Origin: Comamonadaceae bacterium
GTDB taxonomy: Bacteria > Pseudomonadota > Gammaproteobacteria > Burkholderiales > Burkholderiaceae_C
NCBI GenBank assembly: GCA_023259355.1
Contig: JAHFQI010000010.1
Coordinates: 1 to 41,624, forward strand
Length of the DNA: 41,624 bases
Reading direction: 5' to 3'
The notes under the pieces are model-generated. The model worked only from the letters and a program-made list of their open reading frames with translations, ran no database searches and was not told the DNA's origin. This document shows, in pieces, positions 33,327-41,289 of this stretch (position 1 is its first letter; each line of letters begins with the position of its first letter). A program made the position numbers and the translations under genes.

Positions 33327-36300
33327 CTATCCCACGCGCCGGGCTTCAAATTCGTTGACCGAGCCGGTCAAGGCGCGCATCGCCGTCTGAAGCTCGCTGA
33401 GCAGGGGCGGCACGGCTTCGGCGCAATTTTCCTGGATGGCGCTTTCGGCGGCGGCGGCCAGCAGGGCCACCTCGGATGCCTGAAGCAGTCCGGCCATGCC
33501 GCGCAAGTCGTGCACGAGCCGTGCCGCACCTTTTTGATCGCCTGCGCTGAAAAGGCGGGCAGCCTCATTGGCATCGCCGCCGTGGCGATCGACGAATTTC
33601 CGCAAAAGCGCCCCCAGCTTTTCCTCGTCTCCGCCGAAAGCCTTCAGGGCGGTGGCGACATCAAAACCCGCGAAGCGGATCGCCGGCGGGGGGGCCTGGC
33701 GCGATGCCGCGGCGGGCTTGCCGTTCGGGTGCCGGTGTTCCTTTTTCAGGATGTCGAGCAGTTTTTCCACGTCAATGGGTTTGACGACGTGCCCCACCAT
33801 GCCCGCGAGCCGGGATTTCTCGCGGTCCTCCGGCTGGGCATAGGCCGTGACGGCGATGATCGGCAGATCGGTCCGGCCCAGCTCCTCGCGGATCAGCCGG
33901 GTCGCGGTGTAGCCGTCCATGACCGGCATGTGGATGTCCATCAGCACCGCGTCGAAGCGGGCCGCGGGCACCCGCAGCGCCTCGACGGCGGCCTGTCCGT
34001 CGGCCGCGATCACCACCTCGGCGCCGGCCCGCATCAGGATCTGCTTGAACACTTCCTGGTTCAGGTCGTTGTCCTCGGCCACCAGCAGGCGCATGCCGGA
34101 GAGCCGCCGGTCCATCTTGTCCGAGGGCGGCAGGATGCCGGTGAATTCGCCGGAATACGCCCGCACCATGGCCTCATGCAGGCTGGCCGGGGTGATCGGC
34201 TTGGCGACGATGCCGTCCAGGTGGAGGTCGTCAGCGGCCGCGACGGCCTCTTCCATGTCGTAGAGGGGCGCCATCAGGACCACCAGCGGCAGCCCGATGT
34301 CGGAGCTGCCATAGGCCAGCCTGAGCATCTCGAGGCCGTCCATGCCGGGCATGCGCCAGTCGAGCAGCAGGAGGTCGTACGCGTGGCCCTCGGCCGTGCT
34401 GCGGCGCAACTCGCCCAGTCCGGCGGCGCCACTGTCGATGGCGGTGGCCTGCCAGCCGAAGCCGGCGCAGGCCCGCTGCAGGAGATCCCGGGCCAGGGGG
34501 TGGTCGTCGATGATCAGGATGCGCAGGCCGGACAGGTCCTTTCCCGGGGCTGCCGGGGGCTCGCCGTCGGCCAGCGCCAGCGGCACGGCGAAGCGGAACT
34601 CGCTGCCCTGGCCCAGGGTGCTGTCGACCGTGATCTGGCCGCCCATCAAGGCGGCGAGCCGCGCGCCGATCGCCAGCCCCAGTCCGGTGCCGCCGTGCGT
34701 GCGGCTGATGGAGGTGTCGGCCTGGGCGAACGCGTCAAAAATCAGGCCCAGCTGGTCGGGCGCGATGCCGATGCCGGTGTCGCGGACGGCGAATTGCAGC
34801 GTCGCATGGCCGTCTTCCCGGCTCAGACAGCGCACCGAAACCACGATAACGCCCGAGGTCGTGAATTTGACGGCGTTGCTGGTCAGGTTCAGGAGGATTT
34901 GCTGCAGGCGCAAGGCGTCGCCGACCAGGGCGTCGGGGATGTCCGATGCCACGTCGAACAAGGTTTCGATGGCTTTGTCGCGCGTGCCGACCGAGACGAC
35001 GGTCGCCGTGACCCGCAGGATGGCGTTGAGCGAAAAGGGCGCCTGCTCCAGCTGCAGCGCCCCGGCCTCGATCTTGGAGAAGTCCAGGATGTCGTCGATG
35101 AGCGCGCGCAGCGCCTGCGCCGACAGCTGGATCTTGTCGGCGTAGTCCCGCTGGCGGCGATCCAGGGGGGAGTCGGAGATGAGCCGCGTGAGCCCGACCA
35201 CGGCGTTGAGCGGGGTGCGGATCTCATGGCTCATGGCCGCCAGGAAGGCACTCTTGGCCTTGTTGGCCGACTCGGCGGCATCCCGGGCCTGCGCCAGTGC
35301 GGCGGTGCGCGATTGCACAAGCTCTTCGAGATGCTGCTGCTGCTGGTCCAGGTCGTCCGCTGCGAGCTTGCGTTCGGTGATGTCCCGGATGATGCCGATG
35401 AAGTGGGTCAGCCGGCCGCGCTCGTCATGCACGGGCGAAATGGTCAGCTCGTTCCAGAAGGTACGGCCGTCCTTGCGGTAGTTGAGGATCTCCCCCGAGA
35501 AGTCGGTCACGTTGTCCCGGGCCAGTCGGATCGACGCCACCGTCCTGGGGTCGGTGAGGGGGCCCTGGACAAAGCGGCACGAGCGGCCCAGGATCTCCGC
35601 CTCGCTGAATCCGGTGATCGATGAAAACGCGTCGTTGGCCGAGAGGATGAGCCCGTCGGCATTGGTGATGAGGACACCTTGGGAGATGGATTTCAGCGCG
35701 AGGTCGCTCACCCGCAGTTTTTCCCTTGCCTGCTTGCGCTCGGTAATGTCCTGCACCGTGCCATGGAGCTCCACGATGGCGCCATCCGCATCGCGCGTGG
35801 CTTCGCCGCGGGCGACGATCCAGCGGTGCGTGCCGTCGGGGCGCAGCACCTCGGCATCGCATTCGTAAGGGGTGCCCAGCGACCGGCAATGTTCGACGGC
35901 GGCCGCAAGCTGCTCCCAGCTGTCGGTTGTGAAACAGGTTCGGAACCCCGGGAAAACCACCGGCGGCGAGCCAGATTCACGGCCAAAAATCCGGTAGATC
36001 TCCTCGGACCACACATGGCGGTCCGCCCGAAGGTCCCAGCTCCAGTTGCCCAGGCTGGACAGGCGCTGGGCCTCCTTCAATGTGGCCTCGCGGGCCATCA
36101 GCGCGGCCTCGGCGTCCTTGCGCCGGTGGATGTCCTCGACGACCGAGATGAAGTAGTCGGGGCTGCCGTCGCTGCGCCGGACCAGGGCCACGGTCAGGTT
36201 GATCCAGACGATGCCGCCGTCCTTGCGGAGGTAGCGCTTTTCCATCGAGAAGGTGTCGATGTCCCCGGCCAGAAGCTGCCGCGTGCAGGACAGATTGGCC

Positions 36301-37451
36301 TCCAGGTCGTCGGGGTGGGTGATGTCCTGGAAGGTCTTGGCCAGCTGTTCATCCTCGGGGTAGCCGGTGATCTCGCACAGCTTCTGGTTCACACGCAAGA
36401 TCCGGCCGTCCGGCGCAACCAGCGAGATGCCCATTGCCGCCTGCTCGAAGACGGCGCGAAAGTGCCGCTCGCTGTCACGCCCGGCCGCTTCGGCCTGGTC
36501 GCGCTCCTCATGGGCCTCATCGACCAGATGGCGCACCGCGGCAAGTTCCGTGATTTCCGTCGCCCCTGCCTTGGGGGCTGGCGCGTTCGCCAGGGAGGCC
36601 ACCGCCCGGCTGAGCCGCCGGCTGGCCAGCGTGCCACCGAGGACGCCGGCCAGGATGGTGCCCAGAACCACCAGGGCAACGACGGCCGAGGCCTCGACCA
36701 GCGGCGCGTGATAGACGTCGCGGGGAATCTCGACCCTGACCGACCAGGGCGATGTGGCGGACCTCACCAACACCCGTCGGGCTTGATCGGCATCGTTGCT
36801 TTCGGCGGAGTCCGCCGGTCCGCGGTGGGCAATCACCTCGCCGGTGCCGTCGCGCAGGGTGAGCGACCAGCCGGGAGGCAGTGCCGCCTCCTCGATGCGA
36901 TTCTGGAGTTCGCGGGTCGTGATCGTGGTGAGCAGGACCGCGAGCGTCTTGCCGTCGCGCCGGACTGGCGCCGCCACGGCGACCATCGATTCGTTGGCGA
37001 CCGGACCCGCAAACAGATCCCCCACGGCGGGCTGGCCCGTTTCGAGTGCGGCGCGCACGGCGCTGTGGCCTTTGGGTTGCGGCAGCAGGGTGAGCTGGGG
37101 CAGGGTGGTGCCAAAGGGCGTGCGCGTGCTGAACCTCACGTGCCGGTCCGGGTCGGCAAAGATGACGTGGCTGCCGAAACTCTGGCGAAAGGCCTGCGCT
37201 TCCTGGTAAAGATCCCGCCAGCCCGCTGCACTGTCGGCCAGCGGCGACATGCCCAGCATGCGCAGGGCGCCGATGCGCGCGTTCAGGTCCTGGTCAACCG
37301 TTTTGGCAAGGTCATGCGCCAATCGATCGGCGACGAAGTTGCGCTCGCTCTGGGCGTTGTTGACACGCGCGATCGCCAGGTAGGCCGCCAGCAGCACGAG
37401 CGGCAGGACGCACAGCCAGATCAGCCGGGTCAGGAATCTATGCAGCGACAT
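33327..37451 (-). CDS. Hybrid histidine kinase with LOV-like PAS domain, two receivers and HPt
   Basis: A 1374-residue membrane sensor kinase that carries a whole phosphorelay. Order: TM1 (about residues 9-29), Cache-like periplasmic domain (about 30-250), TM2 (256-279), PAS1 (328-448), PAS2 (465-575), LOV-like PAS3 (585-700), coiled-coil, HisKA with His742 (MSHEIRTPL), HATPase (DTGIGIAPDQ and GGTGLGLAI), receiver 1 with Asp1031 (LLLLDWRMPG), receiver 2 with Asp1172 (AVLMDIHMPV), and a C-terminal HPt with His1314 (LVHDLRGMAG). PAS3 has the flavin-adduct cysteine Cys625 (GRSCRFVQG), Asn657 (NYRKDG) and Asn667 (FWNEL). The usual LOV glutamine is Ile688. No output response regulator is adjacent, so its target is unknown. 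ATG 37451. Confidence 0.93.
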   Translation of the reverse strand: MSLHRFLTRLIWLCVLPLVLLAAYLAIARVNNAQSERNFVADRLAHDLAKTVDQDLNARIGALRMLGMSPLADSAAGWRDLYQEAQAFRQSFGSHVIFADPDRHVRFSTRTPFGTTLPQLTLLPQPKGHSAVRAALETGQPAVGDLFAGPVANESMVAVAAPVRRDGKTLAVLLTTITTRELQNRIEEAALPPGWSLTLRDGTGEVIAHRGPADSAESNDADQARRVLVRSATSPWSVRVEIPRDVYHAPLVEASAVVALVVLGTILAGVLGGTLASRRLSRAVASLANAPAPKAGATEITELAAVRHLVDEAHEERDQAEAAGRDSERHFRAVFEQAAMGISLVAPDGRILRVNQKLCEITGYPEDEQLAKTFQDITHPDDLEANLSCTRQLLAGDIDTFSMEKRYLRKDGGIVWINLTVALVRRSDGSPDYFISVVEDIHRRKDAEAALMAREATLKEAQRLSSLGNWSWDLRADRHVWSEEIYRIFGRESGSPPVVFPGFRTCFTTDSWEQLAAAVEHCRSLGTPYECDAEVLRPDGTHRWIVARGEATRDADGAIVELHGTVQDITERKQAREKLRVSDLALKSISQGVLITNADGLILSANDAFSSITGFSEAEILGRSCRFVQGPLTDPRTVASIRLARDNVTDFSGEILNYRKDGRTFWNELTISPVHDERGRLTHFIGIIRDITERKLAADDLDQQQQHLEELVQSRTAALAQARDAAESANKAKSAFLAAMSHEIRTPLNAVVGLTRLISDSPLDRRQRDYADKIQLSAQALRALIDDILDFSKIEAGALQLEQAPFSLNAILRVTATVVSVGTRDKAIETLFDVASDIPDALVGDALRLQQILLNLTSNAVKFTTSGVIVVSVRCLSREDGHATLQFAVRDTGIGIAPDQLGLIFDAFAQADTSISRTHGGTGLGLAIGARLAALMGGQITVDSTLGQGSEFRFAVPLALADGEPPAAPGKDLSGLRILIIDDHPLARDLLQRACAGFGWQATAIDSGAAGLGELRRSTAEGHAYDLLLLDWRMPGMDGLEMLRLAYGSSDIGLPLVVLMAPLYDMEEAVAAADDLHLDGIVAKPITPASLHEAMVRAYSGEFTGILPPSDKMDRRLSGMRLLVAEDNDLNQEVFKQILMRAGAEVVIAADGQAAVEALRVPAARFDAVLMDIHMPVMDGYTATRLIREELGRTDLPIIAVTAYAQPEDREKSRLAGMVGHVVKPIDVEKLLDILKKEHRHPNGKPAAASRQAPPPAIRFAGFDVATALKAFGGDEEKLGALLRKFVDRHGGDANEAARLFSAGDQKGAARLVHDLRGMAGLLQASEVALLAAAAESAIQENCAEAVPPLLSELQTAMRALTGSVNEFEARRVG

Positions 37452-37634
37452 GCATCACCCGATCAAGTTGTATTGTCGTGGCCCGTTCGTCCGTCCAGGG
37501 TCTCCACCACGCGGTCCCCGATCCATGGCGATACGACGGGTCTGGGCCGATTGTGCCCGGAAGATGGGCGCGCGGCCATGGCCCCGTGACCGCGGTGGGG
37601 GTGATTCCGGGGGCGTCGCCGGGGGATCCGGACT
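37452..37634. other. Non-coding gap upstream of the sensor kinase
   Basis: 183 bp with no credible gene. It should hold the promoter of the kinase. GC-rich; no clear dyad or RNA motif found. Confidence 0.4.
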
Positions 37635-38240
37635 TCAGCTTCCGGTCAGCGCGCAATAGGCCTTGCGTGTCTCCGGCGCCACCGACGCCACCAACTGTTT
37701 GTAGGCGGTCTTGTGGCGGGCCAGCATGCGCGCCGAGGCCACCGTTTTGGACCTGCAGAACCAGTGGCAGGTGTGCTGCATCAGGAACAGCTCGGCGGAC
37801 ATCGTGAAGGCCTTGTCCCGGGGGGACTGGTTGAGGCTGTTGTTTGCCGCGTTCGTGATGCCCTGCGCGTGAATGAGCAGGGCCTTGCGCAGGTCAAATA
37901 CGGCACGCGGGAAAAGCTGGTTGGCAAACGGGATGGCGAAGGCGAGCTTGCTCACGCGCGCCTGAGCTTCCTCCACCCTGGAAAACTCGGTGGCGAAACG
38001 GTTGAACTGCTCGCACAGCTGCGCCTCGGCGGTGCCCAGCAGATTCCACACCTGTTCGCGGCGCTCCGGATCCTCTTCGCCCAGCGCCCGCAGATAACCA
38101 TCGGTCAGGCTTTCCATCAGCCGCTCGATCTGGTACTTGTTGAGGTAGGTTCCCAGGAGGGCGATGCGCTTGCGCTGGTCTCTCGACTTGAGCATGTAGG
38201 CGGCAATGGCCATGATCGTCGCCAGAAAAAGGGTGTCCAT
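37635..38240 (-). CDS. Membrane-anchored helical protein of unknown function
   Basis: A 201-residue protein from ATG 38240 (MDTLFLATIMAIAAYMLKSRDQRKR): a single N-terminal membrane segment followed by a positively charged stretch and a mainly alpha-helical cytoplasmic domain. The central part (RREQVWNLLGTAEAQLCEQFNRFATEFSRVEEAQARVSKLAF) suggests coiled-coil or helical-bundle structure, and there are several conserved-looking cysteines and histidines in MQHTCHWFCRSKTVASARM. I do not recognise a family. The frame extends to 38729 but covers the CBS gene, so it was rejected. It is on the same strand as the kinase, 183 bp upstream of it, with its own likely promoter. Confidence 0.65.
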   Translation of the reverse strand: MDTLFLATIMAIAAYMLKSRDQRKRIALLGTYLNKYQIERLMESLTDGYLRALGEEDPERREQVWNLLGTAEAQLCEQFNRFATEFSRVEEAQARVSKLAFAIPFANQLFPRAVFDLRKALLIHAQGITNAANNSLNQSPRDKAFTMSAELFLMQHTCHWFCRSKTVASARMLARHKTAYKQLVASVAPETRKAYCALTGS

Positions 38241-38396
38241 CGGTGGTGCGGGGAAGTTGGGCCGAGGCCCGAGTATCTTCTCAATTCCACCGCGATCCCG
38301 GCCCCCCCGCCTTCGACGACCAGTGATGACGCCGGTGTTGACGTGAAGCAAAGTGCGGCTTCGCAGGTCGCCTAGTATTTGCAGACGGAGGCCGCC

Positions 38397-38819
38397 ATGT
38401 TCGATCAACCTGTCAGAAACGTCATGGAGCGCAAGAAATTCCTTGCTGCTCCGCCCGAAGTCACCATTGCCGCCGCGGCCAGGCTGATGGCCCACAAGAA
38501 CGTCGGCGCCATCCTGGTCGTCGAGAACGAGAAGCTCGTCGGCATTTTTACCGAGCGGGACGTGGTGTTCCGCGTTGTCGCGCCGGGGCGCGACCCGGCC
38601 ACCACGACGCTTGGGGATGTGATGACCACCGCCCCCAAGACCCTGGACCCCGGCACCACCTACGGTCACGCCCTGCTGCTGATGCAGGAAAACGGCTTCC
38701 GCCATGTACCCGTGGTGGAGAACGGCCATGCCATCGGCATCGTGTCATCCCGCAATGCGATGGACCCCGAACTGGAAGAGTTCGTTTCCGAAGCACGGCG
38801 TCGGGAACACTACCGGTAG
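38397..38819 (+). CDS. Protein with two CBS domains
   Basis: A 140-residue protein with two CBS domains and nothing else. CBS1 lies at about residues 8-62 (IAAAARLMAHKNVGAILVVENEKLVGIFTERDVVFRVV) and CBS2 at 72-130 (TLDPGTTYGHALLLMQENGFRHVPVVENGHAIGIVSSRNAM). Such proteins bind adenine nucleotides as a pair and sense energy status or control a partner. ATG 38397 has GGAGG upstream; the TTG at 38379 is less likely. It is convergent in orientation with nothing nearby that would identify its partner. Confidence 0.9.
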   Translation: MFDQPVRNVMERKKFLAAPPEVTIAAAARLMAHKNVGAILVVENEKLVGIFTERDVVFRVVAPGRDPATTTLGDVMTTAPKTLDPGTTYGHALLLMQENGFRHVPVVENGHAIGIVSSRNAMDPELEEFVSEARRREHYR

Positions 38820-38931
38820 GGTGTCGCGGCCCTGCTGCTCCATCTGGATGCTTGTCGATTAGGCAAGCCAAGCCACGTGTTCGCCATTCAAATAAACTCG
38901 CGATCCACCCCACCCACCAGGGAGGCTCGCC

Positions 38932-39111
38932 ATGGCCCGCGTCAGCACCTACCTCAACTTCAACGGCAACACTGAACAAGCCTTCGAGTTTTACCGCTCG
39001 GTCTTCGGCGGTGAATTCAACGGCCCGATCCACCGTTTCAAGGACGTCCCTGCAGCGCCCGGCCAGCCGCCCATGCCGCCTGACACCCTGAACATGGTGA
39101 TGCACGCCGAG
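38932..39111 (+). pseudogene. 5' fragment of a PhnB-like VOC protein, joined in frame to a glycosyltransferase remnant
   Basis: The first 60 residues (MARVSTYLNFNGNTEQAFEF through DTLNMVMHAE) match the N-terminal half of a PhnB-like VOC protein of about 150 residues. They include the usual YLNFNGNTEQAFEFY start and the GG...P segment, and end at NMVMHAE. There the family continues with a conserved second half, but here it switches to hydrophobic membrane sequence with no stop. A good ribosome site (GGAGG) precedes ATG 38932, so a fusion transcript may still be translated. The break is a rearrangement or deletion end point, or an assembly error. Confidence 0.75.
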
Positions 39112-39865
39112 CAGGCGCAGCATGGCGTGCAGCGGAGTCCATTGCGGATCTTCCACGCGCTCAGCGCGGCCGGTGTGGCGTGGCGGGGCCTTGCGGTTGT
39201 GGGGTTGCTCGGATTCCGCTGGTCGCCGCGGTCCGTACGGTCCCTGCAACTGGTTTTTCTTTGCTTCGTCCTGTTCTGGTTTTTCGTGACGCAGGTTGAT
39301 CGCTACCTGGCGCCCATTTACGGGGTCGCCAGTTTCCTGTCCGTGCTGACGGTCGCTGTGATGCTGCGGAGGGCATGGGCCTTGCTTCCTGCACGGGCTG
39401 CAAACCTGTGGCGTCCGGGGTGGATCACTGCGGCCCCCCTGCTGTTGGTCGCCTGGGCCTTGTGGGTGGTTGTTCCAGTGGCCAGCCAGCGCATGCTGCA
39501 CCGGTCGGAAGAGCTTGCATCGCGCAGCGGCTACAGTCTCATGGCGCAAGCCAGCCGTCTGGCGCCAAGCTTGGGGCCTCGCATCGTGCAGGTGGGTTTT
39601 GAAAATGCGATCTATTTTTTTGACGGCACCGCGATTGGCGATTGGCGAATGGTTTGGTCCGGGCCGCTATCGGGCGATGCTGAACTGCGATGCGGCGCCC
39701 TGCGCCGTGGTCGATCCTCAGGTCCTTCGCGCGCAGCTGCTGAAGTTTGACAGCCGCATGCTGGTGGTGAATACCAGGCGATTTTCCATTGACCTTCCCG
39801 CCTACCAGGTCCATTTCGATCTGGTGGTCCAGACGCCGGATGGCGTCCTGCTTACTTTGAAATAA
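39112..39865 (+). pseudogene. C-terminal remnant of a membrane glycosyltransferase (GT-C type), frameshifted
   Basis: Following the VOC fragment, the reading frame encodes a series of membrane segments (LQLVFLCFVLFWFFV; YLAPIYGVASFLSVLTVAVML; ITAAPLLLVAWALWVVVPVA) with DRYLAPIY between them. This resembles the C-terminal part of an ArnT/PMT-like GT-C glycosyltransferase, whose N-terminal several hundred residues, including the catalytic DD motif, are missing. At 39633-39646 a 7-bp duplication shifts the frame, so the in-frame reading stops at 39750, while the original frame continues (IGEWFGPGRYRAMLNCDAAPC... to VLLTLK) to TAA at 39865. It precedes a GT2 gene and a gtrA-like gene, as expected for a gtrC-like gene. 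It is inactive as it stands. Confidence 0.7.
39633..39646 (+). repeat. Perfect 7-bp tandem duplication causing a frameshift
   Basis: GATTGGC occurs twice in direct succession. Deleting one copy restores an open frame reading TAIGEWFGPGRYRAMLNC into the downstream frame that ends at 39865. The simplest explanation is slippage duplication in a gene already broken upstream; a sequencing artefact is the alternative. Confidence 0.75.
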
Positions 39866-39877
39866 CGCACTCCCACA

Positions 39878-40837
39878 ATGACACTCGTTTCCAATGACAA
39901 CCCCAGGATCGCTGTTCTGGTTCCCTGCTACAACGAAGCGGTCACGATTGCGCAGGTCGTGAGCGAATTCCGGCAGGCATTGCCGCTGGCCACCATCCAT
40001 GTGTACGACAACAATTCCAGTGACGATACCGCCGCCATTGCCCGCCAATCGGGCGCTTCGGTGCGGCACGTGGGCCTTCAGGGCAAGGGCAACGTGATAC
40101 GGCGGATGTTTGCAGACATTGATGCCGACATCTACCTGCTCGTCGATGGCGATGCGACCTACCATGCGCCGAGCGCGCCCTTGATGGTGCGGCGGCTGCA
40201 GGAGGATGGGCTGGACATGGTGGTCGGTTCCCGGCAGTCCGATGAGCAAGCGGCTTATCGTGCAGGTCACCGCTGGGGAAACCAGATGTTGACCGGTTGC
40301 GTGACGGTGTTGTTCGGGCGGTCGTTTTCCGACATGCTGTCGGGTTACCGCGTGTTTTCCCGCCGCTTTGTCAAATCGTTCCCGGCGCAGGCGCATGGCT
40401 TTGAAACCGAGACGGAATTGACCGTTCATGCGCTGGAATTGCGCGTGCCCGCCGCTGAAATCGAGACTCCATATGGTGCGCGGCCGGAGGGCTCCTTCAG
40501 CAAACTCAATACCTACCGCGACGGCTGGCGAATCCTGCAAACCATTTTCCTGTTGCTTCGGACCGAGAAGCCCCTGGCGTTTTTCGGCTACGCCGGGCTG
40601 GCCATGGTGGTGCTCGCCCTGTTGCTGGCCTGGCCACTTTTTGTGACCTACGCCCAGACGGGCCTGGTGCCGCGACTGCCGACCGCCGTGCTGGTCATGG
40701 GGCTGCTGATGCTGGCCAGCCTGAGTTTTGTCTGTGGCCTGGTGCTGGACACGATGACCCGCGCACGCCATGAAATGAAGCGGCTGGCCTACCTGGCACA
40801 CCCAGGGCCAGCGTCGAACCCGGGCGACCGTGCATGA
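39878..40837 (+). CDS. GT2 glycosyltransferase (GtrB/DPM1-like, polyprenyl-phosphate)
   Basis: A 319-residue membrane-associated family 2 glycosyltransferase. The N-terminal GT-A domain starts with RIAVLVPCYNEAVTI (residues 10-24). The metal/nucleotide motif is DGDAT (near 89-93), MVVGSR follows, and the LSGYRVFSRRF segment is typical of the dolichol/undecaprenyl-phosphate sugar transferases. Two C-terminal membrane segments (FFGYAGLAMVVLALLLAWPLFV and AVLVMGLLMLASLSFVCGLVL) anchor it. It overlaps the GtrA gene by 4 bp, and a glycosyltransferase remnant lies 13 bp upstream, matching a gtr O-antigen-modification cassette. It probably forms the lipid-linked sugar that GtrA flips. The sugar is not readable. 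Confidence 0.9.
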   Translation: MTLVSNDNPRIAVLVPCYNEAVTIAQVVSEFRQALPLATIHVYDNNSSDDTAAIARQSGASVRHVGLQGKGNVIRRMFADIDADIYLLVDGDATYHAPSAPLMVRRLQEDGLDMVVGSRQSDEQAAYRAGHRWGNQMLTGCVTVLFGRSFSDMLSGYRVFSRRFVKSFPAQAHGFETETELTVHALELRVPAAEIETPYGARPEGSFSKLNTYRDGWRILQTIFLLLRTEKPLAFFGYAGLAMVVLALLLAWPLFVTYAQTGLVPRLPTAVLVMGLLMLASLSFVCGLVLDTMTRARHEMKRLAYLAHPGPASNPGDRA

Positions 40838-41274
40838 AGCAGGACACGGCCGCACCGCGTTACGCACAGGGGTTTCGGACCCAGATGCTGCGGTTTGCGG
40901 TGTCCGGCGTCCTGGGCTTTGGGGTCGATGCCGCCGTGCTTTATGGCCTGATGCCATTTGGCATTCAATTTCCTGTCGCCCGAGCTTTTTCCTTCCTGGC
41001 CGCAGCCACCTTCACCTGGGGGTTCAACCGCCGCCACACGTTCCAGTTGACAGGTCCGAAGCCGCCGACCTGGGCTGAATGGTTACGCTACATGGCCGCC
41101 ATGGCCGCAGGGGGACTGATCAACTACGCCGTTTCGGTCTGGAGCTATCACGGCATCGAACTGATTCGCCAGCACCCGGTGTTTGCGTTGGCGCTGGGCT
41201 CGGGTGTCGGCATGGTGTTCAACTTTTTTTCTGCGCGGTATCTGGTCTTCCGGTTGTCGAAGCGCGCTGATTGA
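40834..41274 (+). CDS. GtrA-family membrane protein (putative polyprenyl-phosphate-sugar flippase)
   Basis: A 146-residue protein with four membrane segments, the GtrA family length. The first segment (RFAVSGVLGFGVDAAVLYGL, near residues 20-39) has the GtrA glycine pattern. The loop FTWGFNRRHTFQL (near 60-72) and the ending GVGMVFNFFSARYLVFR are also hallmarks. It overlaps the GT2 gene (ATGA), so the two are translationally coupled. GtrA proteins are thought to move undecaprenyl-phosphate sugars across the inner membrane for addition to O antigen or other surface glycans. The third component, the acceptor-specific transferase, appears to be the broken gene at 39112-39865. Confidence 0.92.
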   Translation: MKQDTAAPRYAQGFRTQMLRFAVSGVLGFGVDAAVLYGLMPFGIQFPVARAFSFLAAATFTWGFNRRHTFQLTGPKPPTWAEWLRYMAAMAAGGLINYAVSVWSYHGIELIRQHPVFALALGSGVGMVFNFFSARYLVFRLSKRAD

Positions 41275-41289
41275 CCACCGCAGCCCCGT

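Noticed and set aside
33304-33330. GCCCGGGC palindrome between the EthD gene and the kinase as a terminator
   Set aside because: Short, without a loop or T-run; not convincing as an intrinsic terminator.
33510-37589. Very long open frames on the + strand opposite the hybrid kinase (for example 33510-35624 and 35679-37589)
   Set aside because: They lack any recognisable domain and mirror the codon bias of the kinase gene, which has a complete set of conserved motifs. Similar shadows opposite 5484-7232, 25084-27729 and 29361-32651 were rejected for the same reason.
38241-38729. Extension of the unknown membrane protein to 38729
   Set aside because: It would read through the CBS gene in antisense; the membrane segment at ATG 38240 is a natural N terminus.
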